Part shown: positions 55,786 to 64,000 of the stretch, piece after piece | How the letters are laid out: the number at the start of each line of letters is the position of its first letter | Numbering within the stretch: the first letter of the stretch is position 1 | Origin: Bacillus sp. SLBN-46 | Lineage (GTDB): Bacteria; Bacillota; Bacilli; Bacillales; Cytobacillaceae | Assembly (NCBI RefSeq): GCF_031453555.1 | Contig: NZ_JAVIZM010000001.1 | Coordinates: 3,789,001-3,853,000, forward strand | DNA: 64,000 nucleotides | Direction of reading: 5' to 3' | Translations under genes and position numbers: made by a program | The notes under the pieces: model-generated | The model's input: the letters and a program-made list of their open reading frames with translations, nothing else | Database searches by the model: none | Told to the model about the DNA's origin: nothing

Positions 55786-56148
55786 TCAATTTTTTTCTAT
55801 TTTTTCTTTGTTTGTTGACCATTTTGTCAATAATATTCGTCTTATGACGGCGATATTTTGAAACAACCTGACACCAAACGCAAAAACTGCTGCTAAATAC
55901 AAGTCTACACCAAGATGAACACCGAGAAAAGCTAAACTTGCTGCAAGCATTATATTAAAAAAGAACCCAGATACAAACACCTTTTCATCATAAATATTTT
56001 GCAAATAAGCCCTTATTCCCCCAAAAAGTGTATCGAAGGCAGCTAATACAGCAATTGATAAATAATTTGAATATTCTTCAGGAATACTTATTTCTGTTAA
56101 CAGTCCAAGGAAGATCCCAATCACAAGTCCTACTAACGGAAGCCACAT
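55786..56148 (-). CDS. sbp: Small basic protein Sbp (DUF1290)
   Basis: A 120-residue membrane protein of the DUF1290/Sbp family, with about three hydrophobic segments (WLPLVGLVIGIFLGLL, then YLSIAVLAAFDTLFGG and the 65-100 stretch) and a basic tail. It is a constant neighbour of ftsA in Bacilli; its function is not established. The ATG overlaps the ylxX stop as TAATG. Confidence 0.9.
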   Translation of the reverse strand: MWLPLVGLVIGIFLGLLTEISIPEEYSNYLSIAVLAAFDTLFGGIRAYLQNIYDEKVFVSGFFFNIMLAASLAFLGVHLGVDLYLAAVFAFGVRLFQNIAVIRRILLTKWSTNKEKIEKN

Positions 56149-56888
56149 TAGGAACCGCCTCCTTCCTTTATCGGTTCCATATGCCTAATCCTAATTGGAT
56201 TCTCATAAGCAGGAACAGTAATATTCGGACTAGGTGAAGAAACATTGAGTCTCAAGCTTTCAGCAAAGAATTCATCTCTAGCCTTTGATACCTTCATTTG
56301 GTTTGATAATTTTTCGGCATTGTTCATCGAATCTACACCCACCTTAACCTCAACCGGCAGGGTCCTGATCGTATGACCATCAATCTTTGTTTCCCTATTT
56401 ATATCCCTAATAACCGTGGTATTTATAATTCGTTGACCATCAATGGAAACATATTTTGCCTCGTACATATTTAGTTCATTCAATAGTCTTTTAAGCAATT
56501 CAGGGGAAACAACTGTTGTTGCCACAGGTGTACCTAGCTGTACATCCTCGATGACCGGCTCAATATGTAAGGTTATTCCCGGACCTGAAACCTCTGTCAA
56601 GCCTGCCTCCGTCTTTAGCTCCTGAAGTGTATCACGTAATGCCTGCTCCTTACTCTGTTTCCGCTTAGATTCATAGGCTGATAGTTTATCTTCATTTGAG
56701 CGGATTTCACTTAATAAGTTAGACTGTAGCTCTTTTTCTTTGAGCAATGCCTCACGGAGCTGCCAAACATCTCTTGTATCACGTTCTTCAGGCTTCTTCA
56801 CAGTTTGAAATTGAATAGCGATCATAAAACCAACCACTGCAGCAATTAACGTAAAACTAAAATTTTTTGGCTTGTCCACTTTTTTCAC
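56148..56888 (-). CDS. ylxX: DUF881 family protein YlxX
   Basis: A 246-residue DUF881 protein: short cytoplasmic start, one membrane helix (about 10-28), a coiled coil (45-95) and a C-terminal domain with LNMYEAKYVSIDGQRI and VDSMNNAEKLSN. Role unknown, but always beside divIB/ftsA in Bacilli. The start is GTG; a second GTG three codons later is an equally good candidate. Paralogue of ylxW next door. Confidence 0.85.
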   Translation of the reverse strand: MKKVDKPKNFSFTLIAAVVGFMIAIQFQTVKKPEERDTRDVWQLREALLKEKELQSNLLSEIRSNEDKLSAYESKRKQSKEQALRDTLQELKTEAGLTEVSGPGITLHIEPVIEDVQLGTPVATTVVSPELLKRLLNELNMYEAKYVSIDGQRIINTTVIRDINRETKIDGHTIRTLPVEVKVGVDSMNNAEKLSNQMKVSKARDEFFAESLRLNVSSPSPNITVPAYENPIRIRHMEPIKEGGGS

Positions 56889-56935
56889 CTAACCTTTTAA
56901 ATTAATCCTCATGTGGACACATTTTAATCCTCAAC

Positions 56936-57646
56936 TTAACTTCCTAATATTGGGTTCAACACGATTTCATCTTCTTTTTCCAAGGAAAAAACCAAATTAT
57001 CGTTTACTAGTTGGTCTTTTACTCCGCCCGTCAGGTTTATTGATGAAGTTAAAACTTCTGGGTCACCAATTGCTGTAATGACAAATGGCGCGGGGTGTGG
57101 GACTCCATCAACAGTAATGACCGGTCCATTGCAAACAATATACGAATGACTTGTTAACCTCTGTCCATTAATAGCAACCGCCGCTGCCCCGGAAATATAT
57201 AATTCATTAATAACCTTAAAAACATGGTGTTCATGAACAAGATAATTGTTCACATTATCTTCCTTCGGATCATAGGCGCCATCCGTCAAAGTAATTTTAA
57301 CGCCTTTTCCTTTTACCTTGACTTTCCCGAGGTACATCCTGTATTTTTCTGCATCTTCTGCTAGGTTTAAAAATACTTGTGCTTCTTTAGCAAGATCCTT
57401 CTCGTTTTTTAATACCTTGTCCTGTTTTTGGTTTAGTTCCTTTTGAAGCTTGCGATTTGTCTCCTCCTGGGCAATCAATTGATTTCTTAATCCAAGAGTT
57501 TTTTCATATTGTTTGCCTGACAAACTAGGCTTTTCTTTTTGATTCTCCAGTTGGGTCAAATGATAAGAAAAGGCAATCATAAACCCCAAAACTAAGCAGA
57601 CAAGGGACAAGATTACGTGTTTACCCCTTACCTTAATTTTCTTCAA
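56936..57646 (-). CDS. ylxW: DUF881 family protein YlxW
   Basis: A DUF881 protein of about 236 residues, with membrane helix (HVILSLVCLVLGFMIAFSY), coiled coil (55-95) and C-terminal domain with AAVAINGQRLTSHS and GVPHPAPFVITAIGDP. Its sequence is recognisably parallel to ylxX. No ATG is available near the start; GGAGG stands nine bases before a TTG, which is used here and lies inside the 3' end of divIB. Function unknown. Confidence 0.85.
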   Translation of the reverse strand: MKKIKVRGKHVILSLVCLVLGFMIAFSYHLTQLENQKEKPSLSGKQYEKTLGLRNQLIAQEETNRKLQKELNQKQDKVLKNEKDLAKEAQVFLNLAEDAEKYRMYLGKVKVKGKGVKITLTDGAYDPKEDNVNNYLVHEHHVFKVINELYISGAAAVAINGQRLTSHSYIVCNGPVITVDGVPHPAPFVITAIGDPEVLTSSINLTGGVKDQLVNDNLVFSLEKEDEIVLNPILGS

Positions 57647-58412
57647 CTTCTTTTTCCTCCACTTCTGGTTCAAAAGCCTTAAAATAAGAGCCTACTTCTA
57701 AATCAATTATCCCTTTTTTATTAGGATCTAATTGGCTAATGATTGAGGGATAATGTATCATTTTTTCCGAAAAACTTCTGAGAGTTGCACTTACCTCAAA
57801 GCCGTCATTCATAAACAAGGAAATGTGATACTGGTCTGTTTTTTTCGGAGAATAATGAATTTCAGAAATGGAGTTTAAAATTTCACTAGGGAGATTTTCT
57901 AACTCTTTTACCATTTCGTTTAGGGCTGCCCCTTCTTTGAATTCGAAAAGAATTGGAGAATTAACTGGGATTTTTTCCTCATTTCTATCTTTCAAAATCT
58001 TACCATTTTCCATAACTGGATAATAGTTTGATTCCTGTTTAAGATACGCTATTCTTTTATGTTCTCTAACTTGAATTTGAACTGTGTTTGGCCATTGAAT
58101 CTTAATATCTGTCCCCTTTATTTCGGATAAGCCCTGTAATCTCGAAGAAACCTCACTCTTCTTGACTTTCCATATATTCGTAGTCTTAGTAATACCACTT
58201 TTACTAATAATTTCAGAGTCAGAATAAACTTCATTGCCTTCTATCCTAATTGTCTTTACATGGCTTAATGGGGATTGTGTATAAGCGATAATTACTATCA
58301 TTGTAAAAAACAAAAATAGTAGGAGTACCAGCCTTTTGTTTGCTTTTCGCCGTCTTTGCTCCTTTAACTTAGGAATACGATCCTCTAGAGCAACAATTTT
58401 ACCTTTTTCCAT
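57633..58412 (-). CDS. divIB: Cell division protein DivIB (FtsQ)
   Basis: DivIB (259 aa) is a bitopic component of the divisome core with DivIC and FtsL. A basic cytoplasmic tail (RRRKANKR) precedes one membrane helix (about 28-46). The extracytoplasmic POTRA domain begins VKTIRIEGNEVYSDSEI, followed by the beta domain and an acidic tail (VEEKEVEEN). GGAGG precedes the ATG. Sequence is divergent, as usual for the family, but order and architecture are clear. Confidence 0.94.
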   Translation of the reverse strand: MEKGKIVALEDRIPKLKEQRRRKANKRLVLLLFLFFTMIVIIAYTQSPLSHVKTIRIEGNEVYSDSEIISKSGITKTTNIWKVKKSEVSSRLQGLSEIKGTDIKIQWPNTVQIQVREHKRIAYLKQESNYYPVMENGKILKDRNEEKIPVNSPILFEFKEGAALNEMVKELENLPSEILNSISEIHYSPKKTDQYHISLFMNDGFEVSATLRSFSEKMIHYPSIISQLDPNKKGIIDLEVGSYFKAFEPEVEEKEVEEN

Positions 58413-58438
58413 TCACAATTCCTCCAAATTGAAAAGCC

Positions 58439-58555
58439 TTAGCTTGGGGGCGCTGGTTGCCCTACACTATAAAGCCCATAAAGCATGTCTATAAGTTCGG
58501 CTACGTTCTCTACAGAAAGTGAAACAACGGCACGAAAACTCATGCCGTCATTCAT
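58439..58555 (-). CDS. Uncharacterised 38-residue ORF between murB and divIB
   Basis: An open frame starting ATG AAT GAC GGC ATG and ending TAA, in a 232-base gap that is otherwise empty. The product begins MNDGMSFRAVVSLSVENVAE and ends QPAPPS; it has no cysteine, no membrane helix and no motif I recognise, with one predicted amphipathic helix (about 17-31). AGGA lies five bases before the ATG and AGGTGG slightly further. An extended -10 promoter starts transcription about 30 bases upstream. It may be a small protein or a leader ORF for divIB. Confidence 0.5.
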   Translation of the reverse strand: MNDGMSFRAVVSLSVENVAELIDMLYGLYSVGQPAPPS

Positions 58556-58590
58556 TTTCTTCCTAGTTTCCACCTGTAATATTATCAGTA

Positions 58591-58599
58591 ATTATAACA
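58591..58599 (-). promoter_or_regulatory. Extended -10 promoter before the small ORF and divIB
   Basis: The minus strand reads TGTTATAAT, a perfect extended -10 element, with only a weak -35 (CTTACT at 17 bases). It lies between murB and the 38-codon frame and could drive that frame, divIB and the genes downstream. Confidence 0.6.
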
Positions 58600-58644
58600 C
58601 AATATTTGTCATTAGTAAGAGATTTCTTACAATAAATACAAGGA

Positions 58645-59553
58645 TTATTTACGTCCGACTATTTCAACCTCTGTTTCTATTTTTACTCCATAGAGGTTAA
58701 AAATCGTATCCTTAATATGCTGAATTAAAGCTAAGACGTCTGCGGCAGTAGCGTTCCCTGCATTTACTATAAAGTTACCGTGCATTTCAGAAATTTTTGC
58801 TCCACCCATGCTAAATCCCTTTAGACCAGCCGTTTCAATAAGTTTCCCTGCATAGTTAGGAAGTGGATTACGGAAAATACTACCCGCACAAGGGAAATTC
58901 CATGGTTGTGTTTCTTTTCGATAATCCTTGTTTTTTTGCATTTGTGCCACAATGGCCGCCCTATCGCCTGCTGCAAGATCAAAAACAGCCTCAACCACAA
59001 TACCTGGCCGTTTGTTCTGTAATACAGAGGTCCTGTAGGAAAACTTCATTTCCTCATTTGACAGCCATTCCATAGACCCATTTTCAAATAAAACATGAGC
59101 CTTAGTTAGGATCTTACTAATGTCTGATCCATGTGCACCAGCGTTCATATAAACTGCTCCACCAACTGATCCGGGTATACCACTAGCAAACTCGAGTCCT
59201 GCTAAACCTTTTTTACTGATAAGTGTTGCTAAACTTACAAGCGAATGACCACCACCGACAGTAATTGTTGTCCCGTCAATCTCTAAGTGGTCTAGTCCAG
59301 AGCTTAGTTTGATTACGACTCCTTCAATCCCTTTATCAGATACAAGAAGATTAGATCCACGACCAATCGCTCGCCAATTTAATCCATGCTTATTAATAAC
59401 AGACATTACTTTTTTTAAATTTTCAACTGACGAAGGTTCAATAAAAAGGTCTGCAGGACCTCCAATTTTCATTGTGGTATGATTGGCTAGGAGTTCATTT
59501 TCCTTCACCTTCCCAATATTTAGCGTCTGTAATTCTTTTATTATTTCTTCCAT
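58645..59553 (-). CDS. murB: UDP-N-acetylenolpyruvoylglucosamine reductase
   Basis: MurB (302 aa) reduces the enolpyruvyl group to give UDP-MurNAc using FAD and NADPH. The FAD site shows [26 protein letters not shown] and [15 protein letters not shown]; the proton donor serine lies in CAGSIFRNP, a type IIb pattern. AGGTGG lies five bases before the ATG used here; an earlier GTG lies within that site. Between murG and the small ORF. Confidence 0.96.
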   Translation of the reverse strand: MEEIIKELQTLNIGKVKENELLANHTTMKIGGPADLFIEPSSVENLKKVMSVINKHGLNWRAIGRGSNLLVSDKGIEGVVIKLSSGLDHLEIDGTTITVGGGHSLVSLATLISKKGLAGLEFASGIPGSVGGAVYMNAGAHGSDISKILTKAHVLFENGSMEWLSNEEMKFSYRTSVLQNKRPGIVVEAVFDLAAGDRAAIVAQMQKNKDYRKETQPWNFPCAGSIFRNPLPNYAGKLIETAGLKGFSMGGAKISEMHGNFIVNAGNATAADVLALIQHIKDTIFNLYGVKIETEVEIVGRK

Positions 59554-59613
59554 TTTTACCACCTAACTTTCCAAGATGCTAATAGTTCAGTTTATGCAAT
59601 TAAGTAAATTGGG

Positions 59614-60717
59614 CTACTTTTGATTCGTTTCCACAAGTTCTTTCATTAATGAGTATAGCTTGCTTGCTGAATCCGGTACCCCCATTTTTTTAGCTTTTGC
59701 TTTCATTTCAGTTAAATTTTCATTATCTAATAGTATACGGTCAATGTGTGTTACGAGGCTTTTACTTGTCAAATCTTTTTCTAACAATAATTCTGCCGCC
59801 CCATGATCACTTAAGGATCTAGCATTCTTTTCTTGATGATTGTTTGTGACATATGGACTTGGAATTAGAATACTTGGAATTCCAAGGGAGGTTAATTCCG
59901 CTATTGTTGTTGCTCCCGCTCTCGAGACAACTAAATCTATACCTGCAAGGACTTCCGGCATGTTATGAATAAAAGGTTTGATCACCACATTCTTGGGATT
60001 TCCAACTAACTCTACTTCCTTTTTTACATCCTCAAAATGGGCATCTCCCGTTACATAAAGAACTTGATACATTTTTTCTGCAAACTCAGGCAAGGCTTTA
60101 ACTACTGCTTCATTTATTGGACGGGCACCTCGGCTTCCACCAAAAATTAATACAGCAGGCTTTGTCGTGCTAAGACCAACAGAGAGTCGGCCTCGTATTC
60201 CATCCTGACCCACGACCTCTGACGCTCGAGGGTTTCCAGTAAAAGCAATCTTTTTCTGAGGGAAATAATCCTTTGCCTCTTCAAAACAGATTGCTATTTT
60301 GTTTACATATCTGCTTAAAAATTTATTTGTCAGACCAGGCACGCTATTTTGTTCATGAATAATCGTGGGTATATGAAGTTTAGCCGCAGCATAAACGACT
60401 GGGCCGCACACGTAACCTCCTGTACCGATTACAATGTCAGGCTTAAATGCTCTTAATATTTTTTTACTATCTTGCACACCTTTTAAGAATCTATAAACTG
60501 TTTTTACATTTTCGAAAGACAGTTTACGTTTAAAACCAGTTATATGAATCGATTGGAATGCTATATTTTCTCTTGGAACAATTTTACTTTCTAAACCATT
60601 AGTTGTACCTATGTATAGAAATTCAGCGTTTTTGTTTTCTTTTTGAATTTCTCTAATTAGTGCGAGAGCCGGATATATATGACCGCCAGTTCCTCCACCG
60701 CTTACTGCTATTCTCAT
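59614..60717 (-). CDS. murG: Lipid II synthase (UDP-GlcNAc transferase)
   Basis: MurG (367 aa) adds GlcNAc to lipid I on the inner face of the membrane. The glycine-rich loop [13 protein letters not shown] starts near residue 7, [14 protein letters not shown] is around 90 and the donor site [13 protein letters not shown] and [22 protein letters not shown] follow. I start at the ATG before RIAVSGGG, which has GAGGTGG five bases upstream. A promoter precedes it and a terminator ends spoVE, so it may be expressed independently here. Confidence 0.96.
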   Translation of the reverse strand: MRIAVSGGGTGGHIYPALALIREIQKENKNAEFLYIGTTNGLESKIVPRENIAFQSIHITGFKRKLSFENVKTVYRFLKGVQDSKKILRAFKPDIVIGTGGYVCGPVVYAAAKLHIPTIIHEQNSVPGLTNKFLSRYVNKIAICFEEAKDYFPQKKIAFTGNPRASEVVGQDGIRGRLSVGLSTTKPAVLIFGGSRGARPINEAVVKALPEFAEKMYQVLYVTGDAHFEDVKKEVELVGNPKNVVIKPFIHNMPEVLAGIDLVVSRAGATTIAELTSLGIPSILIPSPYVTNNHQEKNARSLSDHGAAELLLEKDLTSKSLVTHIDRILLDNENLTEMKAKAKKMGVPDSASKLYSLMKELVETNQK

Positions 60718-60791
60718 CTTTTCCACCTCATTAACTATTTAACACCTAATCGCATACCTATATTACTATAAAAATTGAAGAAAGAAAGCAA

Positions 60792-60820
60792 ATGATAAAA
60801 GATTGTTAAGTAAATGTAAA
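60792..60820 (-). promoter_or_regulatory. murG promoter
   Basis: TTTACA (60815-60820) and TATCAT (60792-60797), spacer exactly 17, each five of six to consensus. It lies between repeat copy 2 and murG, about 75 bases before the gene. Confidence 0.65.
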
Positions 60821-60856
60821 GAAGGTCCTTGATAAAATGCTTTTTTAAACCAGTCC

Positions 60857-60984
60857 GTTGATTTCCGCTCCAGGCGCTTCGCTTTCCGTGGGCGTTTCGG
60901 CGAGCCTCCTCGGCGCTTGCGCCTGCGGGGTCTCCCCTGACCCGCACTCCCACAGGAGTCTTCGCACCTTCCGCTACAATCAAC
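60857..60984 (-). repeat. GC-rich structured repeat, copy 2 (spoVE-murG)
   Basis: A 128-bp element bounded by GTTGATT and AATCAAC, same orientation as 38686-38813 and differing at about 12 positions without gaps. The same stems are present (ACTCC/GGAGT, GGCGC/GCGCC), and GGCAC/GTGCC becomes GGTGC/GCGCC on the minus strand, which still pairs through one G-U. The outer flanks (TGATAAA at 60830-60836 and TTTATCA at 61005-61011) are inverted but unrelated to those of copy 1. Short frames across it are translations of the repeat and not genes. Confidence 0.9.
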
Positions 60985-61016
60985 TAAGCATTTCATCAAT
61001 ATGCTTTATCATAGTC

Positions 61017-61047
61017 AAATAAAAAGAACCCTGCTACTGAACAGGGT
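61017..61047 (-). terminator. Terminator after spoVE
   Basis: ACCCTG (61042-61047) pairs with CAGGGT (61028-61033) around eight bases and is followed by TCTTTTTATTT, directly after the spoVE stop. Moderate stem, good T run. Confidence 0.75.
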
Positions 61048-61054
61048 GTCATTT

Positions 61055-62155
61055 TCAATATCTTGAATAACGGCTAATATTAAGGAGAACACCGATTGCC
61101 ATTAACATTAATGTTAACGAGGAGCCTCCATAGCTTAAAAATGGTAATGTAATCCCTGTGACTGGCATTAGTCCCGTTACAACACCAATATTAATCATTA
61201 CTTGAATGGCGACCATCGCGATGATTCCAACAGCTAGGAAGCTTCCATACAAGTCTGGAGCACCAAGCGCAATTCGAATGCCCCGCCAAAGCAAGAGGGA
61301 AAAAAGTAATAAAATAAACGAACCACCTATAAAACCTAATTCCTCTGAAAGAATAGCAAAAATAAAATCGGTTTGCGGCTCGGGTAAGTAAAAAAACTTT
61401 TGCCGGCTTTCTCCAAGTCCAAGGCCAAAAAGCCCCCCTGGACCAATTGCGTATAGTGATTGAATAATTTGAAATCCACTTCCTAAAGGATCGGACCAAG
61501 GATCCAAGAAAGAGGTAATCCTCTTTATTCTGTATGGTGCTGAAGCAATTAATCCAACAAATCCAGCAACACCTAATAACCCCAAGAAAGCAAAATGACT
61601 AATGCGGGCCCCTGCAATAAAAATCATTACGATACAAGTCCCCATCATGACAGTTCCCGTTCCTAAATCGGGTTGAAGCATAATCATCGCAAAGGCTACA
61701 AATGCAAGACCTAAAGAAGGGACAAGCCCCTTCTTAAAGGAGGTAATCAGCTTTTGTCGCTCAGACAAATATTTTGCTAAAAAAGCAATCATCGCTAGTT
61801 TCATAAATTCAGACGGCTGAATGGAGAAAGCCCCTACTCCAATCCAGCTCCTAGATCCATTACGTACATTCCCTATTCCAGGAATTAATACCAACACTAA
61901 TAATACAAAACAAACGATTAAAATGGTTTTAGACCATGTTCTCCACGTCCAGTAATTAATGTTCATGATAAAAAACATGGCAACAATTCCGACTCCGGCA
62001 AATAGCGTCTGCCTTTTGGCAAAGAAAAAGGAATCGTCAAATTTATATTCAGCCCATATCGCACTTGCGCTGTAAACCATGATTAGCCCTATTGCCAGCA
62101 GAGTGAAAGTTACAATCATTAAAATAAAATCAGGAGTTGTTCTCTTTGTCGGCAC
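61055..62155 (-). CDS. spoVE: SEDS glycosyltransferase SpoVE
   Basis: SpoVE (366 aa) polymerises lipid II for spore cortex with its partner SpoVD. About ten membrane helices; SEDS motifs include RNGSRSWIGVGAFSIQPSEF, LQPDLGTGTVM with the catalytic aspartate, EELGFIGG and the C-terminal PFLSYGGSSLTLMLMAIG. GAGGTG lies seven bases before the second of two GTG codons, giving exactly the B. subtilis length. FtsW, its vegetative paralogue, is not in the window. Confidence 0.95.
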   Translation of the reverse strand: MPTKRTTPDFILMIVTFTLLAIGLIMVYSASAIWAEYKFDDSFFFAKRQTLFAGVGIVAMFFIMNINYWTWRTWSKTILIVCFVLLVLVLIPGIGNVRNGSRSWIGVGAFSIQPSEFMKLAMIAFLAKYLSERQKLITSFKKGLVPSLGLAFVAFAMIMLQPDLGTGTVMMGTCIVMIFIAGARISHFAFLGLLGVAGFVGLIASAPYRIKRITSFLDPWSDPLGSGFQIIQSLYAIGPGGLFGLGLGESRQKFFYLPEPQTDFIFAILSEELGFIGGSFILLLFSLLLWRGIRIALGAPDLYGSFLAVGIIAMVAIQVMINIGVVTGLMPVTGITLPFLSYGGSSLTLMLMAIGVLLNISRYSRY

Positions 62156-62227
62156 CACTATACACCTCAACTACGAGTTTTAGGGCTTAGCAGCACCACA
62201 TGTGAGACTCAAAAGTGGTACAAGCCC

Positions 62228-63580
62228 TTACTTAAGCTTATGCACCGCTTCGATAAAAATGTCTCCCCTGACTTCAAAAGTTTTATATTGATCCCAGCTA
62301 GCACATGCTGGGGAAAGCAATATAACATCACCTGATTCAGAGTATCGATAAGCTTCAGGCACTGCCTTGTCAACATTATCGACACGCTTCATTGTTTTTA
62401 TTCCCGCCTCGTTACCGACACGTTCCAACTTAGGTGCCGTTTGTCCAAAAGTAATCATTGCTTTCACATTTTTCAAATATGGAAGGAGCTCGTCAAATTC
62501 ATTACCACGATCAAGTCCGCCGGCAAGGAGAATAACAGGAGCCTCAAAAGCAGCAAGTGCATTCACTGTTGCTAAAATATTGGTAGCCTTTGAATCATTA
62601 TAAAATTTCCTTCCACTTACTTCCCCAACGTATTGCAGACGATGTTTGACACCCGTAAACGTTCGAAGTACTTCTTGAATAGCCTTATTATCCACACCCG
62701 ATAGTTTAGCAGCTGCCATAGCAGATAAGATGTTTTCAAGATTATGTACTCCAGGTAACGCAATTTCTTCTATTTCCATTACCTTTTCACCATTAAAAAC
62801 GATCCAGCCTTCGTCAATATATGCTCCATTCGTCAGCTTCTTTTTAGTGGAAAAAGGAATGATGCTGGCTTTTGAGTGACGGGCAATTTCCATCGTATCT
62901 TCTTGGTCCGCATTTATTATTAGGTATTCCAGCTCAGTTTGGTTTTTTGTGATATTAGCCTTTGCTTCAATATACTCTTTCCTAGTCCCATGATAGTCTA
63001 AATGGGCATCATAAAGGTTGGTAATGATGGCGATTTTCGGATTAAATGTATCAATCCCCATTAATTGAAAGGATGATAATTCAATGACAATGGTATTTTC
63101 ATGGGTTGCTGCTTGAGCAACACCAGAGGCCACTGTTCCGATATTTCCAGCGATTAACGGTGCTTTATTTCCGACATTTAACATTTCATAAACCAAAGTT
63201 GTTGTTGTTGTTTTTCCGTTTGTTCCAGTGATACCGACAAATGGTGCTTCTGAAATTTGGTAAGCCAGTTCCACCTCAGTAATAACTGGTATTCCCTTTT
63301 CTAGCGCGCCTTCAATCATTGGATTGTAATAAGGGATACCAGGGTTTTTTACAATAAGCTCGAACCCTTCATCAAGAAGTTCAATCGGGTGATCCCCACA
63401 AATCACTTTAATCCCCTGTTCTAACAACCCTTGTGCCTCAGGATTTTCTGATAGTGGTTTTTTATCATTAACTGTTACAAACGCACCTAGCTTATGAAGT
63501 AGGGCAGCGGCAGTTACACCGCTTTTAGCCAAACCAAGTACAAGTATTTTTTTATGACGATAAGATTCAATCTGCTTCAA
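62228..63580 (-). CDS. murD: UDP-MurNAc-L-alanine:D-glutamate ligase
   Basis: MurD (450 aa) adds D-glutamate to the wall precursor. The N-terminal uridine-binding Rossmann has [12 protein letters not shown]; the ATP loop is [15 protein letters not shown] (113-127), the central domain has the lysine of the [14 protein letters not shown] segment (carbamylated in relatives), and the C-terminal domain has KATN and [13 protein letters not shown]. Its start abuts the mraY stop. Confidence 0.97.
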   Translation of the reverse strand: MKQIESYRHKKILVLGLAKSGVTAAALLHKLGAFVTVNDKKPLSENPEAQGLLEQGIKVICGDHPIELLDEGFELIVKNPGIPYYNPMIEGALEKGIPVITEVELAYQISEAPFVGITGTNGKTTTTTLVYEMLNVGNKAPLIAGNIGTVASGVAQAATHENTIVIELSSFQLMGIDTFNPKIAIITNLYDAHLDYHGTRKEYIEAKANITKNQTELEYLIINADQEDTMEIARHSKASIIPFSTKKKLTNGAYIDEGWIVFNGEKVMEIEEIALPGVHNLENILSAMAAAKLSGVDNKAIQEVLRTFTGVKHRLQYVGEVSGRKFYNDSKATNILATVNALAAFEAPVILLAGGLDRGNEFDELLPYLKNVKAMITFGQTAPKLERVGNEAGIKTMKRVDNVDKAVPEAYRYSESGDVILLSPACASWDQYKTFEVRGDIFIEAVHKLK

Positions 63581-64000
63581 TTACAACCACACCTCTATAT
63601 AGATTCCAAGTACTGCGAAAATTAGTCCAACACTCCAAAAGGTAACAACTACTCTCCATTCTGACCAACCCACTAATTCATAATGGTGATGTAGGGGACT
63701 CATTCGGAAAATTCGCTTACCCGTTGTTTTAAACGAGATGACCTGTAGAATGACCGAAAGTGTTTCGATGACAAAGACGCCCCCGATGATAATTAACAAG
63801 ATTTCAAGCTTAGTCAAAATGGCTATTGCAGCAATGGCACCACCAAGTGCAAGTGAGCCCGTGTCCCCCATGAATACCTTAGCGGGATGTGCGTTAAATA
63901 CCAGAAAGCCCAGTACAGCCCCCACTACTGCCACTGAAAACACTGCAATTTCAAAATTATTTTGATTCCATGCTAATACAGCAAATGCACCAAATGCAAT
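63581..64000 (-). CDS. mraY: Phospho-MurNAc-pentapeptide transferase, C-terminal part (window edge)
   Basis: The last 139 residues of MraY, which transfers phospho-MurNAc-pentapeptide to undecaprenyl phosphate to give lipid I. Visible are the catalytic-site [19 protein letters not shown] and [12 protein letters not shown] motifs, and four hydrophobic segments. The frame is open to the window edge, reading [13 protein letters not shown] at the truncated end. The start is outside. Next in order on the same strand is murD. Confidence 0.97.
   Translation of the reverse strand: MAFGAFAVLAWNQNNFEIAVFSVAVVGAVLGFLVFNAHPAKVFMGDTGSLALGGAIAAIAILTKLEILLIIIGGVFVIETLSVILQVISFKTTGKRIFRMSPLHHHYELVGWSEWRVVVTFWSVGLIFAVLGIYIEVWL

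Noticed and set aside
60735..60999. Two overlapping basic frames of 77 and 82 codons in the spoVE-murG gap
   Set aside because: They are translations of the GC-rich repeat, with arginine-rich composition caused by base content and no ribosome site or homology I recognise.

Overview
This window is a stretch of chromosome from an endospore-forming, low-GC Gram-positive bacterium of the family Bacillaceae (Bacillus/Neobacillus-like). The evidence is the presence of spoVM, spoIIGA-sigE-sigG and spoVE, strong AGGAGG-type ribosome sites, TTG and GTG starts, PyrR attenuators, a T-box leader and a FapR operator. Gene order is almost that of the mraY-to-fabG region of Bacillus subtilis as I remember it. 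Nearly everything reads on the minus strand; only rpmB and rqcH read on the plus strand.

From right to left (direction of transcription): (1) 64000-53181 is the division and wall cluster mraY-murD-spoVE-murG-murB-[38-codon ORF]-divIB-ylxW-ylxX-sbp-ftsA-ftsZ, with a SigH-type promoter before ftsA. (2) 53039-50308 is the early sporulation block spoIIGA-sigE-sigG behind a Spo0A-type promoter with a 22-bp spacer. (3) 50210-46228 is ylmC-pgeF-ylmE-sepF-ylmG-ylmH-divIVA. (4) 46231-41187 is T-box-controlled ileS, then ylyA, lspA and an RluD-type pseudouridine synthase. (5) 41190-29129 is the whole pyrimidine operon pyrR-P-B-C-AA-AB-K-D-F-E with three PyrR attenuators. (6) 29091-23539 holds rqcH (plus), a calcium-type P-ATPase and yloC. 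(7) 23480-9334 is remA-gmk-rpoZ, coaBC-priA-def-fmt-rsmB-rlmN-prpC-prkC-rsgA-rpe-thiN and spoVM. (8) 9130-1 holds rpmB (plus), yloU-fakA, sdaAB-sdaAA-recG and fapR-plsX-fabD-fabG.

The region is a vertically inherited core; I see no phage, insertion sequence, CRISPR array, defence cassette or tRNA. The unusual content is small. Two 128-bp GC-rich copies of the same structured repeat lie in the pyrB leader and between spoVE and murG. An uncatalogued 38-residue ORF with its own extended -10 promoter lies between murB and divIB. Three small indels disrupt priA (one) and pyrF (two, mutually compensating); these are probably base-calling errors but could be real. There are also several unassigned dyads or hairpins (yloU upstream, rpmB leader, sigE-sigG gap, rpe-thiN gap).

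Functionally, the window links membrane lipid supply (fapR, plsX, fabD, fabG, fakA), envelope assembly and division, the switch from division to sporulation, pyrimidine synthesis, and translation start and repair (def, fmt, ileS, rlmN, rsmB, rsgA, rqcH). Statements about family function are from memory of characterised homologues; no database search was run.
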